Both the position numbers and the translations under genes were made by a program. The notes below the pieces were generated by a model. That model was given only the letters and a program-made list of their open reading frames with translations, searched no databases and was not told where the DNA came from. A stretch of 64,000 bases of DNA, taken from Capra hircus. Lineage: Eukaryota > Chordata > Mammalia > Artiodactyla > Bovidae. Below, one piece after another: positions 11,794 to 23,960 of the stretch (its first letter is position 1; every line of letters starts with the position of its first letter). The stretch lies in assembly GCF_001704415.2 (NCBI RefSeq), contig NC_030811.1, positions 81,176,069-81,240,068 of the forward strand. Direction: 5' to 3'.

Positions 11794-12654
11794 TTTTAGG
11801 AAATGTTTGCGTCCCAAAGGTGCCATGGGATTCCAAGTATGTAAGGTAGAAATGGTGGTTGATTAGACTTCCTGACATATACTCCAGCACAGCTGTCTTT
11901 TGAGTGAGATCCTAGGAGACTATTCTCCATGGGTTTCTTACATTTCTGTTTATCTTTTAAACTCAGAACTTGACCACCTTTGTTCTAGACTATCTTTAAG
12001 GATTTTTGTGTAGGGAACAATTTTGAAAGAATGAAATGGTATATATCTAAAATAAGGGATTCGTTTGTTTACTGTCTAGTATAATAAAGTCTCTCTCCAA
12101 TGCAAAAGTCATGCAGATGTTAAGAATCCTTAGAAAAAATCTGAGATCCCTAAACTCAAAAGTCATCTCTCATAACCCAACCTGTGGCAATATATCAGGC
12201 ATCACATGGCCTCTTTGAATCGCTCTTTGAAATTCAGGACTTAAGATCCAGTGTGAATGCTGACACTCTGGCATCTATAGTTCCCTTGAGTAACAATTTC
12301 TTTGGTCTCTGACCCAAGAAACTCATATCGTCTACCGTGAGCAATCATGGTTCTCACAGCAGCAAACATGAAGCTAGGAGAAGCAAACCTCTCTGCTTGG
12401 AGGTATAGCAAAATCTCATACCTTTCACAAGTTCCTGCCATGATAAACCTCAATATGTCTTTCTAATCACTCAAACAGATCTCAGTGCATGCAACAGAGC
12501 AAGTTCAAAATCTATCGAAAGGAAATGTTTCCAATGTGTGTTATCCCTTAATGGCAAACTGCTAGAGATTCTTATAAAGTAGAGGCCAGATTTTCCAGGA
12601 AGTAGTAGAGCAAAGCGCTTGCAATCAAAATGTACCTAATTCCAATAGAAGTTT
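11794..12654. other. Unassigned sequence, possibly an old LTR or DNA repeat
   Basis: The block 12040-12460 is less AT-rich than its surroundings and has a 70-codon open frame on the minus strand (12241-12453). I have a weak impression of an old mammalian LTR but cannot name one. No gene is supported. Confidence 0.35.
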
Positions 12655-12845
12655 TACATCCAAGGATGTTATTTAACCTTCCTACTCATCATTTCCCTCA
12701 TTTATAATAAGTGGAAAATTACGTAACTACCTCAGAGCTATTATGGAGAGTATATGAGGTGACCCATAAAAGGGAAAAACATAGTACAGTACAGGATACA
12801 TGAGAAGCAGTCAACAAATATTTTATATTGCTTTAAAGTTACTTA
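12655..12845 (+). mobile_element. MIR SINE fragment
   Basis: Follows the MIR order: a ttatttaaccttcctac-like stretch, a tttccctcatttataataag-like stretch, ctacctcagagctattatgg, then agcagtcaacaaatatttta. These match the core and 3' parts of MIR with heavy divergence, as expected for a repeat older than placental mammals. Confidence 0.75.
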
Positions 12846-13349
12846 GGATACCTCACTAAATAGCTCAAAATCTAGAAGAGAGTCGTGTAGACCCTCACAT
12901 TGTACACTCCCTGGGATTGTGATTTGAATATTTTCAGAAGTAATCTATCCTATTCTGAAGTTCTGTTCAACATCAACTCTTGCAGTAAGATTCCTATGTA
13001 ATGTTATAAAGCCTTCCCTAAAGAACTGAAGCATCTTTATACATGTATCTACAGGGATCTCTTATAAACAGCTGGTAAATGTAGAAAGTTGCTTGCATAG
13101 TACAATTCATCCTCCACGTCCACCATCAAACAGTTCTAATTTATAAACCTGATTGCGTTAGTTTTCTACTGAAACATTCACAAGAGTCCAAACAACTGAG
13201 CAGACAATATTTCACATTTTGCTCATTTCTCCTTCCGCCCTCTCATGTACCACATATCTAGTAAAATCAAGGCATTTTCATATTATCTTCAAAACCTCTG
13301 TTTTTCCAGATATGATTCTGTGCCCAGAAAAGCCTGTTCCTGCTTTAGT
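12846..13349. other. Unassigned sequence
   Basis: No gene or recognised repeat, though it may contain more diverged L2 sequence leading into the next entry. Confidence 0.4.
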
Positions 13350-13625
13350 CCTTGTAAAAGCTTACTCATTCGTCAGCAAGCAAATCAAATATCACTTCCT
13401 CAGTGAAGAAATTCATGATTTTCCCAGGATGGTTAGTCATCCAACTTGCTATCATCTAAAAGAGTTTTGCACACGTTCTGTTATGGTGCTTATAAAGTTT
13501 AAAGATGTGCTTCCATGAGTGCTTCCTCATTGTCTAACTCATGTTTGTGTTTCCAGTGCTCAGGACAATGAAAGGCTTATTGCTTATCTTTTGGGCTTTT
13601 AAATAAATGAATGAACAAAAGACTC
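13350..13625 (+). mobile_element. L2 LINE 3' end, diverged
   Basis: A caaatatcacttcctcagtg stretch, then gaaattcatgattttcccag, and a final aaataaatgaatgaac tail match the order of the L2 3' end (…aatgtcacctcctc…, …gaatgaatgaa). It is heavily mutated and has no coding capacity. Confidence 0.6.
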
Positions 13626-13769
13626 TTGTGTCAACTATGATATTATGGATTAAATTATATCATAAGAATGTACTTCCTTTGTGTCTTAAGAATGTATATT
13701 CTTACAGAATCTTAAAGTCCAAAACTCTCTGGCAAGCACATCCTAACAGAGTGCTGCCTTTGAAAGGAC

Positions 13770-14085
13770 CATTCTCTCTGCCTGGAACATTCTCCCACTG
13801 GGTGTTCACATGTCTCGATCTATTATCTCCTTCAAGTTTTTGCTCAATTATCATTTTCTTTTTAAAGTTGGTAAACTTTGGGCATAAATAGCAATTCTTC
13901 ATTCTCCCCTTCCCCTGTCTTATTGTTTTATATAGTAATCATCCTTTAACATGTGCAGTTGTTTATATTATCAATTGTCCATTTCCACTCACTGCAATGT
14001 AAACTACATGAGGTCAGGGATTTTTTTCTCTCTGTTCATCAAGGAGTCATCTCAATAACTGGAAGAACACTAGGATTGAGGATTA
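13770..14085 (+). mobile_element. L2 LINE 3' end, second copy
   Basis: Runs ctgcctggaacattctccca, ctccttcaagtttttgctca, cccctgtcttattgttttat and then gcaatgtaaactacatgagg tcaggga, which is the classic L2 3'-end order. It is clearer than the copy at 13350. The two lie in the same orientation about 150 bases apart, so they may be separate insertions or a split duplicate. Confidence 0.72.
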
Positions 14086-16051
14086 TTTGAAATAATTACT
14101 GTAAGGGACAAACTATGGACAAAATTTTCTCATTGAGTCCTTTCTGAATTCAGCCTATTATAAAAACTGATTCAGAGAAAAGTAAAAGGATTTGGTTTAA
14201 TATATTGAAGTGAACTTTAGCATGCCTCTAGTACAGATTTCATATTTCCTCCCAGGACCTGGACAGATGTATAGATAGATAAATATAAATTTATATGCTT
14301 ATATAATATTTATATCTCTCAGTGAGTATCTGTCAGTCAACTCCTAAAATATAGTTTACTGTGTGAAAAAACTGTAGTTTTTTAAAAGCATCTTTGAAAG
14401 ACAAGACTGAAATAAGCAGCAGATGGGCATGCTGAAAGCAGTTAATTAATCTGTGTGTTTGGCTAAGCAGGGGAGGACTGAGGGCGGTGGAGGAAGAATG
14501 AAGAGGGCTGGTCTGCTTGTTACTCATCCTGTGAGTCACTGCTTGCGTGTCTGAAAACTACAGATCTTTCGTGAGTAACTCAAACTCTTTTTAACTAAAA
14601 GCTTAAGTAATCCTTGGAGGAAATGAGAGTTTATAATTGGATTACCAGATCCTATTTAATCTTATAACTGGAGCAATCCCCTTAATACATAAATTCTCTG
14701 ATGTAGGATATCAAACTGACAGATACAGGTTTTACACAGTAGTAGTCTTTATCTTGTTGATCTGTTTATGTAGGATCATATAATTTATTTTAGTAAGACT
14801 AAAAGAAACATGCTGGTATTTGCCTGTTATTTGGTTAGTTGGTGGGTTTTTAATTACCTTCTATTCTTAAATCCCCAAAAATATGTTAGTCTTTTTTTTT
14901 TTTAATTGCTAATTTAACTCTTGTAGAAAAGGTGTACAGATAACAGGCACTCTGGTTTGGGTTTTGTTTTTCCTGAATAGAATCTTTATGATAATGAGTA
15001 GAGAATGAAGAGAAAAAAAGCAAGGACAAATAAGTTTTTTTTTTTCTTTCTTTCTCCTTTGCTTCCTTAAAATGTTCCTTTGAAAGTTTCATTGTTTACA
15101 TAGTTGGGAGTAGGCAGGCTTTGAAGTCTTAAAGTTATCAACCAGTATATGGGTCATGCCTAATCAATCTGTCCCAAAATAAAAACTGGAAAACATTTTG
15201 CTGAGATTTAAACAGTCTTAAATAATCAAAGTTAATTACACTAATCCCTCTATTTCCTAAAGTAGTGATAAAAAATTTATTATTATACTTTAAATATATG
15301 AACTGAACATATGAAAGCAATCTAAATAAGTGGTGAATCTAATAGAATAACATGGGGCAATCTTTTCTGGAACTAGAGAGAATACAATCTTGACTTCCCG
15401 AATCTCTTTTTGCACCTAAAAGAACCAAGATCACGAAGGATATGTTGAATGTTTCACTCCATTTTTGGAGAACTCTATTTATATACAGGGTTTGATTTGG
15501 AAGAGAACCGGCAGGCCGCTTACCACTTAATAGTTCTCTTATTTATAACGTCTCCAAACACCCTCACTTTTTTCCTCTTTAAAATGAAATCTTCCTCACA
15601 GAGTTTAGAAATTATTAGAATTATTATAGAATAATTATAGAGTTATTATTATAAGACATACATATGACATTTCTCAGATCATAGGATATTAAAAGTCTTC
15701 ATTTCCATAACTTCTTTATCTTCCACTCACCATCCCAAATTTGTTCTCTGGAGCTGCATTAAATGAACTTTGTTGACTTTCTTTTTATTGCCTGATTAAT
15801 TTGAAAAGGAATGTCAATATTTTCCTTAAGTATTCAATGGTCCTATTTTGTACTTTAAACATCACTAGACCTGTCATTTTTTAAGGCAATAAAATCTTAA
15901 GTGTTCTCCTAAATGTAGTTATTTTTTCCAAAGACATGTCTGAATATTTCTGAAATGTGATATCCTGAACTTTATTAATACCTGCAAAGGAAGGTTGATT
16001 GGTTCCAAGTAGAATGCAATTATATTGTGATATATATTATACTTAATTAAT
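14086..16051. other. Unassigned sequence
   Basis: No gene recognised. The block 14430-14580 is locally GC- and purine-richer (ggggaggactgagggcggtg) than the surrounding AT-rich DNA. Poly(T)-type runs lie at 14892-14903 and near 15035. The last part (15960-16050) is AT-rich. Confidence 0.45.
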
Positions 16052-16706
16052 AATCAGAAAACCAGGATTATGGCATGAGGTCCCATCACTTCATGGCAAA
16101 TAGATGGGGGAAAATGGAAACAGTGACAGACTTTATTTTCTTGGACTCTAAAATCACTGTGGATGGGAACTTGAGCCATGAAATTAAAAGACACCTACTC
16201 CTTGGTAGAAAATCATGAAAAACATAGATAGTGTATTCAAAAACAGAGACATCACTTTGCTGAGAAAGGTCCATAAGCTATGATTTTTCCAGTCATCATG
16301 TATGGATGTGAGAGCCAGACCATAAAGGCTGAACATTTAAGAAGTGATGCTTTCAAACTGGTGCTGGAGAAGACTCTTGAGAGTCCCTTGGACAGCAAGG
16401 AGGTCAACCAGTCAATCCTAAAAGAAATCAATCCTGAATATTGATTGGAAGAACTGCTGCTGAAGTTCCAATACTTCGGCCACCTGATGCAAAGAACCTA
16501 CTCATTGGAAAAGACCCTGATTCTGGGAAAGATTAAGGGCAAGAGGAGGGGGTGGCTGAGGGTGAGGTTGGCTGTAGGGCATCACTGACTCAATGGCCAT
16601 GAGTTGGAGCAAACTCTGGGAGATAGTGAAGGACAGAGAAGCTTGGCATCCTGCAGTTCATGGGGTCACAGAGTCAGACATCAGTGACTAAACAACAATA
16701 AAAAAA
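16052..16706 (+). mobile_element. BovB LINE 3' part, old
   Basis: Starts just past the reverse transcriptase at aatcagaaaaccaggattatgg and runs to a tail ending gactaaacaacaataaaaaa. It has many small deletions and no usable frame. The A-rich tail with acaacaata is typical of older BovB copies. It faces the minus-strand BovB at 16958-17495 tail to tail. Confidence 0.9.
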
Positions 16707-16957
16707 GACAAGCTATTTTATTCTCTAGTAACTTTTGTTTATATTCTTTTATATTGGAGAACAACACGAGTGTTAATAGTTATATTCAGAGTAACTTGGG
16801 TTGGAACACTAACTGCATAGTCACAAAGCCTATTTTTTATCCCATAATGTCTATTATATTATTTTGGGAAGTACTCTGTTTAAGTTTCCTGGGTATTTTT
16901 CATAAAATGAGTATAATAATCATGTTATAGGTTCTGTTAATTATTGTATCTGGCATG

Positions 16958-17495
16958 TTCAGTTCAGTTCAGCTACTCAGTCATGTCCGACTCTTTGTGA
17001 CCCCATAGACAGCAGCACTCCAGGCCTTCCTGTCCATCACCAACTCCCAGAGTTTACTCAGACTCATGTCCATAGAGTCGATGATGCCATCCAACCATCT
17101 CATCCTCTGTCGTCCCCTTCTCCTCCTGCCCTCTATCTTTCCCAGCATCAGAGTCTTTTCCAATGAGTCAGTTCTTCCTATGAGGTGGCCAAAGTATTGG
17201 AGTTTCAGCTTCAGCATCAGTCCTTCCAATGAACACCCAGGACTGATTTCCTTTAGGATGGACTGGTTGGATCTCCTTGCAATCCAAGGGACTCTCAAGA
17301 GTCTTCTCCAACGCCACAGTTCAAAAGCATCAATTCTTCAGTGCTCAGATTTCTTTATAGTCTGACTCTCACATCCATAAATGACTACTGGAAAAACCAT
17401 AGCTTTGACTAGATGGACCTTTGTTGGCAAAGTAATGTCTCTGTGTTTTAATATGCTGTCTAGGTTGGTCAGAGCTTTTCTTCCAAGGAGCAAAC
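16958..17495 (-). mobile_element. BovB LINE 3' part
   Basis: Left edge gttcagttcagttcagctac is the reversed tail. The minus-strand frame at 16981-17298 still encodes a 105-codon BovB end with WIARRSNQSILKEISPGCS and RRRGRQRMRWLDGI. It is 5'-truncated near the Bov wording gtctaggttggtcagagc. It is less diverged than its neighbour at 16052. Confidence 0.92.
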
Positions 17496-18280
17496 ATTAA
17501 TGGAACACACATTAATTAACTGTGATATTAGCAGGTTATTATCATGTCATAATTTTAATTTTTCATCAATATTATAGATTGTTCTAGGAAGCCACATGTC
17601 TTTTAGCTGATTTTCCATTTTGTTTCTTTTTTTTTTTTCCATTTTGTTTCTTGAAAGGAACTGAACTTGAAATTATAGGTTTGAAATATTCCCTTTCTTC
17701 ATTAGCCACAAAAATTTTAAGGTGCAAAGTCCTTTTGTTGAAGTTGAGGAAGTTCATACATTTAAGGTAAAGGAGATGTCTTTAACCATGCTCAGTGTTT
17801 TTTGCTTTGGCCATCACACACATTTAAATGACATGATCATTTTCCCCAAAAAAACATTTTCACTTAATCCTTATTCTTTCAGATTTAAATTTAACATAGC
17901 AGTTCTATTAGTCACTTCTTTTACTTTCTTGAGATAAGAAGTAATCTCTAGACAAAATAAAAATGTAATAAATGCTCATCTTTTAGTAAAGCAAAATTTA
18001 TATTTGCTATATGAATTATCAAATTCCTATATCACAAGTAGTTATTTTCTGTGACTCAGTTTTGTAATCAAATAGTATGCCAATGAATATAGTTTTAATG
18101 ATAAAGATCAGTGTTAATATTTAGCAATATTATAAATACTGTGTCAGGTTTTGTTTATTCTCACAAATTTATATTTTTTGGTTTCTACCACTCCCAACAG
18201 CATCTTCTGCTCATGCCATATAGAACTTCTTCAGGTTTTCCCAACTGTATTCTGCTGTTTTAAGCCACCTAGGCTTTCTG
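17496..18280. other. Unassigned AT-rich sequence
   Basis: Holds a poly(T) run near 17628-17638. No gene or recognised repeat. Confidence 0.5.
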
Positions 18281-18401
18281 GACATGGCAACCCACTCCAG
18301 TTTTCTTGCCTGGAGAATCCCATGGACAGAGGAGCCTGGTAGGCTATAGTCCATAGGGTTGCAAATAGCCAGACATGACTGAAGTAAATGAGCATGCATG
18401 C
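18281..18401 (+). mobile_element. Bov-tA/BovA 3' monomer fragment
   Basis: Starts at gacatggcaacccactccag and ends with agacatgactgaagtaaatg agcatgcatg. The tRNA head is missing (5'-truncated). Confidence 0.9.
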
Positions 18402-18419
18402 AGACTTTCTATACTGGTT

Positions 18420-18665
18420 TTTCCATGCCTTTTCTCCCTGGCAAACTCCCACTTATCATTAAATGTCATCCTCAGAGAGTTACCACTCCTTTTATCATTA
18501 ATGCACTTATAAAAAGGGATTTTAACTGGTTGTTAGTATGTCTCTAACAAGACATACCTGTTATGAGCACCTTCAGGGTGAGGATGATTTATTTTTGACT
18601 TGGTAGAGTGTGTATTGCACATAGTACAAAACTTGTTGAATAATGGAATAGTGAATGAATGCACA
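18420..18665 (+). mobile_element. L2-like LINE 3' fragment
   Basis: The order tggcaaactcccacttatca, atgtcatcctcagagagtta, cacatagtacaaaacttgtt and gaatagtgaatgaatgcac parallels the L2 3' end. Divergence is high and the assignment moderate. Confidence 0.5.
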
Positions 18666-19282
18666 AACTGAATGAATGAGTAAAGCCATAGACATATAGT
18701 GATTATTAAATCTGGAACACAACCAACTATGGAGAGGGCAGTCTCTTTATTTCACATCCATAAATATAACTAGAGGGTCAAATGGACCTCACTCAGGCAT
18801 TGCATATTAGAAACTCAGTTTTTTAAAGTGCATAAAATGACAATAATTAAAAATCTGGAGATCGCACTAAAAAATCCAAATTCCTAACATCCTTGGAAAA
18901 TCATAAAATTTGGCAATAGATTGTATGCTTTCCATTATGACAACTATTGGCTCAAGTTAGATGGTAGCTGCCCCTTCTAGTCTGACACATATAATTCCTG
19001 TCCCTCTATTCTTACATACAGATTCTCTCATTCACCACTAGTCCATGAATTTGACCCTGGGATTCAGTGGGTTTTATTATACTTTTTAAAAGTTGGGAAT
19101 TTTTCTAAATTGAACACCACTATTCTCAGTAAAAAGAGAATGATAGACATTTTAGAGAGGGGAAAAAAGAACAGAAAAATATGAAAAGATAAAACTCTCA
19201 TGTGAAAGATTTCTTCCCTATACCAAGAGGAAAGAAAGCTTATCATCAGAGAGGGGAAGCCAAGAGAAAATTTTATGACTAA
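18666..19282. other. Unassigned sequence
   Basis: No gene or recognised repeat. It is the pre-insertion flank of the following L1. Confidence 0.5.
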
Positions 19283-19911
19283 ACAATGCTAAATTGCTTT
19301 TATAATAGCCAGGACATGGAAGCAACCTAGATGTCCATCAGCAGATGAATGGATAAGAAAGCTGTGGTACATATACACAATGGAGTATTACTCAGCCATC
19401 AAAAAGAATACATTTGAATCGGTTCTAATGAAGTGGATGAAACTGGAGCTGATTATACAGAGTGAAGTAAGCCAGAAAGAAAAACTGCAATACAGTATAC
19501 TAACACATATATATGGAATTTAGAAAGATGGTAACAATAACCCTGTATGTGAGACAGCAAAAGAGACGCAGATGTGCAGAACAGACTTTTGGACTCTGTG
19601 GCAGAGGGAGAGGGCGGGATGATTTGGGAGAATGGCATTGAAACATGTATAATATCATATAAGAAACGAATCGCCAGTCTATGTTCAATGCAGGATACAG
19701 GCTGCTTGGGGCTGGTGCACTGGGATAACCCAGAGGGATGGTATGGGGAGGGAGGTGGAAGGGGGTTTCAGGAGTGGGAACTTATGTACACCCGTGGCGG
19801 ATTCATGTCGATGTATGGCAAAACCAATACAGTATTGTAAAGTAAAAAATTTTAAAAAAGAAAAAAAATTCCTAAAAAATAAAAAAACAAGACAATGCTA
19901 AATTGCTTTTA
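19283..19911 (+). mobile_element. L1 LINE, 3' end with target-site duplication
   Basis: The insert proper is about 19303-19891. It begins taatagccaggacatggaag, continues through cctagatgtccatcagcaga and tggagtattactcagccatc (3' untranslated region of ruminant L1), and ends in an A-rich tail (19843-19890). A perfect 20-base direct repeat, acaatgctaaattgctttta, flanks it at 19283-19302 and 19892-19911. This marks one target-primed reverse-transcription event with extreme 5' truncation. It contains no ORF2 coding. The intact duplication suggests a fairly recent insertion. Confidence 0.95.
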
Positions 19912-20599
19912 CCTTCCTTAGTCTTCCCATATATTTTTGTTATTTTTCCACAATCATTACTCTTTTTAACAATCTAGTATACCATTTATAAACACTTGGG
20001 TCTATTGGCTTTTTTAGTATTTTCCTGTGAAAGCTTCCATATACATGTAAAAATGTATATGCTTTCATCTTATTGATCTGTTTTATGTCTATTTAATCCC
20101 AAGACCTAGACAGAGACTCTAAAACACTAGAGTAAAATTTTTTCTTCCTTACAAGTGTGTACACCTCTTATAGCCTTTTTTTCATTTTGCAACTGAACAT
20201 TGTATGAATTTGACATCACAAAGGTCTATGCTGTCTTGTCTTTAAATGTGCATAGTCGTTGAGACACAGCACAGTCTAGAAGATGACCATCAGTAGATGG
20301 TGGCAGATGTAGCAGTAAGGGGTACATGATGTTTGAAAATAGTAGAACACAGCAGTTGCTAAGCAGATAAAAAGTGGTGTGGCAGTAGTGGATGTGTTCA
20401 TGTATGCCTGTGACACATTTTCAGAAGCACATTTGAGGGTTAATTTATAGGTAGCTGATATTCTTTGTGAAAAGGAGAGACAAAGTTCAGTGACCCTGTT
20501 CTGATATGTGCATGAGATATAATGAAACTTAAAATGCTTTCTTTTAATATTTCAAGAGCTTTCTGTTTAACTCCATTTCTGAGTACAACAGAGACAACT
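19912..20599. other. Unassigned sequence
   Basis: No gene or confidently recognised repeat. Confidence 0.5.
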
Positions 20600-20949
20600 T
20601 TGCATTTACCAAAACCTGTATACCGTATGTCCTGCTACACAGGTAGATGACAACTTTGAGACTTCCTTTCACTAGGCATGGCCAATAAGATGTGGAAGGA
20701 AGTGTAGTACACAGCTTCAGACCTAGCATGTGAAAATATCCAGCATAATTTTTAAATTCTTTGATTACTCAATGTAGAAAAACCTTCAGTAGTCTTTGAG
20801 CCCTACAGATTGGAAGCACCATCTGCCTGAAAGAACCTAGATCTAAAAGACAGTATAGAAAGCTGCCCACCAACCAGAAACATCAGCATTAAACTTGAGA
20901 GAGAAAGAAACTTCTACTCTGTTAAGCCATTGTTATGGATTACCTGTGC
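20600..20949 (+). mobile_element. Ancient mammalian interspersed repeat, probably LTR/MER type
   Basis: The order catggccaataagatgtgga, accaaccagaaacatcagca and gaaacttctactctgttaag ccattg resembles the 3' part of an old mammalian repeat whose copies end in …aacttctattgtgttaagcca. I recognise the pattern but cannot safely give the family name. The following Bov-tA sits right after it. Confidence 0.45.
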
Positions 20950-20956
20950 TAACAAA

Positions 20957-21173
20957 TGGTCTTCCCTGGTGGCTCAGATGGTAAAGAATCCACCTGCAAA
21001 GCAGGAGATCCAAGTTCAATCCCTGTGTCAGGAAGATCCCCTGAAGAATGAAATGGTAACCCACTCCAGGATTCTTCGCTGGAGAATCCCTTGGAAAGAG
21101 GGGCCTGGTGGGCTGCATTTCATGGCATCACAAAGAGTTGAACATGACTGAGCAACTAAGCATGCATGCACAA
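20957..21173 (+). mobile_element. Bov-tA SINE
   Basis: Full-length copy from ggtcttccctggtggctcag to catgactgagcaactaagca. It is flanked by a 7-base direct repeat taacaaa at 20950-20956 and 21174-21180. Confidence 0.95.
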
Positions 21174-21252
21174 TAACAAACTTAGTCAATCAAACAGTCT
21201 GAGATTCTCTCTCTTCACATCTTTTTAGTTGATTATCTCTCTGTGTCAATGT

Positions 21253-21281
21253 AAAAAAACAAAAAACAAAAAACAAAAAAC
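21253..21281. repeat. (AAAAAAC)n simple repeat
   Basis: About four units of AAAAAAC in tandem. Possibly the decayed tail of an unrecognised retroelement. Confidence 0.85.
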
Positions 21282-23378
21282 TATCTGAAACCAGAAACCA
21301 CAAGCAGTCTTTGTCCACAAATAAGTAGCTCTTTGATCTGTCCCACAACCATCATTATTTCAGTCTTTGCATTGTCTACCTGAGAACTATCAAAAAAGCA
21401 CTGTCTGTCGTATTTTGTTCCTTGTCTGGGAAAAAAAAATAGACATATTCAAACTTCCATGGCCATTCCAGTAGTATTGTAAAAAAAAAAAAAAATCACT
21501 GCACACTTACAAATCTGTACTTTCCTTCTTAGAATAGGGTGCTGACCTCAAACAAAAACAGTTTTAAGCTACATCTACATGGGTGACCATGTGTGGCATA
21601 AAATAGATTTTCCAGCATGCGTTTATTTGGCAATGACTTAAAAGTACAACCAGATGTTTTTATGGAGAATAGCTCTTTTACCCACAAATGTTTCCAATTT
21701 AAATACGTTTGTTTTGACTCTATTTTGCTACAGATGGAAAGCATCCATTTTCTTTCTTTCCAGTGGGGATAGACAGTGAACACTGGCAAATATCATAGAC
21801 AAAGATTACCAGTGTAGACAAAACTTCAGTGAAAGCTTGTATTTCCATAAGGAGAATTTTTAAAAGACAGTTTTGCATTTTAAACAGTTGGCTTTTTAAA
21901 GAACATTTCCCTTCCTCTAATTTGTACCATAAGTCTTAAACCTTGTACGTGTTTGATCTAAAGGGAACTACCTTACTTTTAAGTGATAAGTTAGACAGAT
22001 CTATTTGGAATGACAGCATAGCTTCTGGGTGTGCCATCAATGGCTACTGCAAATACGTATTTCAGAATGTCTTATCAAAAGGTGTGTAATGAATAAACTT
22101 TTAATCAAATTTTATTTGCAATTGGCAGGCTGAAAAATAACATAAATTTTAAATATCATTAAAAAATAACAGAAAAAGTTTTTCTTATTTTTTTCAAAAA
22201 CAGACTACTGTGTATGTGACAAAGTAAAAAATAATCTTGGCAAAAGTATAGTTTTGTTTTAAGAACCTAGTTTTATTTTAAGTCATATAGTGTTTTCTTT
22301 AACCAAATTATTCTTAACATTGCTTTTAACCTATGATTTGTGAGGAGTTTCCTGAAAGACAGGAAGATATTTAAGATTGTATTCCCTGTCTTAGGTATCT
22401 AAATGAGTAAAAGTAAGTCTAAATATTCTTTTAGGTAGCAAAATTATAATTATTATATTTCCATTGAAAGAGTTTATTTCTGTCATCCACAATATACCTC
22501 CATAGTCTGAGCACTGTGATATATAAATGTTATTTTAAAAAAGAAAACTGTTGAATGAAATTACAATGTAAAATTAACATTGATTTTTTACTTTACTCAT
22601 TAAATTGATACAAAACAATTATTAAAAAAACAAGCAAACATTATTTGTTTCTTCCCCCATGCCTTTCCACTTTCAAATGGTTTCATTTAAAATATCATTC
22701 TTTGTGGAAACTATTTGTATTTATGTTATACAGCATTTTCTTCCAGGTAACATTAATTTTTATATGTTAGATATATTTTTATTATTCTCTTCTCTCCCTG
22801 ATTATCCAATGAAATTCGTTATTCAAAGAAAGGTCATGTTTCTAAAAATACCAGTCTATATGGTAAAAATACCATTGTATGTTAATTGCCTAAGTTTTTG
22901 CCATATGATCACTCAGCTTCATTTACAGGATATTGGTCTCTCAGTGGCTACATGTTAGGGAAAATCTGGGGCTCTTCTAGAATTCAGTTGAGGGAAAGAA
23001 CACTGAGATCTTGACCCTGTTCCAAAACCGATCCAGTGGCCCTCCCAGTTTGATATCACTGGGGTAAAAATTCATTTTTCCATATCATAGAGCTGGACAT
23101 TGTCCTGAGAATGTGAAATAGTTATAGATTATCTAAATGACCTATTGGAACTGGCTATTGGCTGGAAAAAAATATGGATTAAAGGCAGTTTTTAGCAGTA
23201 GAGTGAAATGTATGTTTAGAAATATTTTTGTGTTGTCTAGAAAAGGGAAAACAACACTTCTCCACTTATATTTTTCCTTAATAGCAGTATTCTGTTTTAT
23301 TTGCAATTTAAATGATAAATAGAAAACATGACCACTTTACTATTGCCTCAGTCAAGCATATATGCTAGTGTATGGGCT
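21282..23378. other. Unassigned AT-rich sequence
   Basis: Holds short poly(A) runs (21430-21439, 21481-21494). No exon, SINE or LINE was recognised; a 99-codon frame at 22659-22958 (+) looks like chance. Confidence 0.5.
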
Positions 23379-23590
23379 GTCAATTCAGTTGTGTCCGACT
23401 CTGTGTGACCCTATGGACTATAGCTTATCATGCTGTTCTGTCCATAGGGATTCTCCACGCAAGAATACTGGAGTGGGTTGCCATGCCCTCCTGCAGGAGA
23501 ATTGTTCCAACCCAGGGATCAAACCCATATCTCTTACATCTCCTGCACTGGCAGGTGGGTGCTTTACCACTGTCTCCATCTGGGCAGCCA
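23379..23590 (-). mobile_element. Bov-tA SINE
   Basis: Reversed tail ttcagttgtgtccgactctg at the left; reversed B-box region cccagggatcaaacc and a diverged head ending ccatctgggcagcc at the right. Its 5' side abuts a (GT)n microsatellite. Confidence 0.93.
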
Positions 23591-23595
23591 TATAT

Positions 23596-23597
<2 letters not shown>

Positions 23598-23639
<42 letters not shown>
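23598..23639. repeat. (GT)21 microsatellite
   Basis: Forty-two bases of uninterrupted GT. A pure run this long is likely to vary in length between individuals. Short frames that pass through it are artefacts. Confidence 0.97.
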
Positions 23640-23642
<3 letters not shown>

Positions 23643-23960
23643 GGAGTTTTAATGAAAGAATAAAAAAATAGCTCAAACTGAATAGATAATTTTACACTAC
23701 ATTTAATTAAGATTTGCTACATCTCTATATTTTTTTCTGAAAGTTGTACTGTTTTAATGTTATAAAAGCCCTCTTGATTAGGAACACTGCATATTATCAT
23801 GAAATATCATCCCTTCTTTTTAATTTGTTGATAACTGCTAGAATACCTATCTTGGGTTCAAGCACAGTTTTTTGTGTTTGTTTTATGATATGATGACTTA
23901 ATACCTTTGTCTATTTTAAAATACTGTTCAGAATACTTCTGTCTAAAATTTCATATGTAT

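Noticed and set aside
12241..12453. A 70-codon minus-strand frame with less AT-rich composition
   Set aside because: No known domain and no convincing splice sites; more likely part of an unrecognised old repeat.
19574..19840. An 88-codon frame rich in glycine and tryptophan
   Set aside because: It lies wholly inside the L1 3' untranslated region, with no coding role known for that part.
23362..23676. Several frames crossing the (GT)n run
   Set aside because: They are built from a reversed SINE plus a dinucleotide repeat, which stays open in several frames by its nature.
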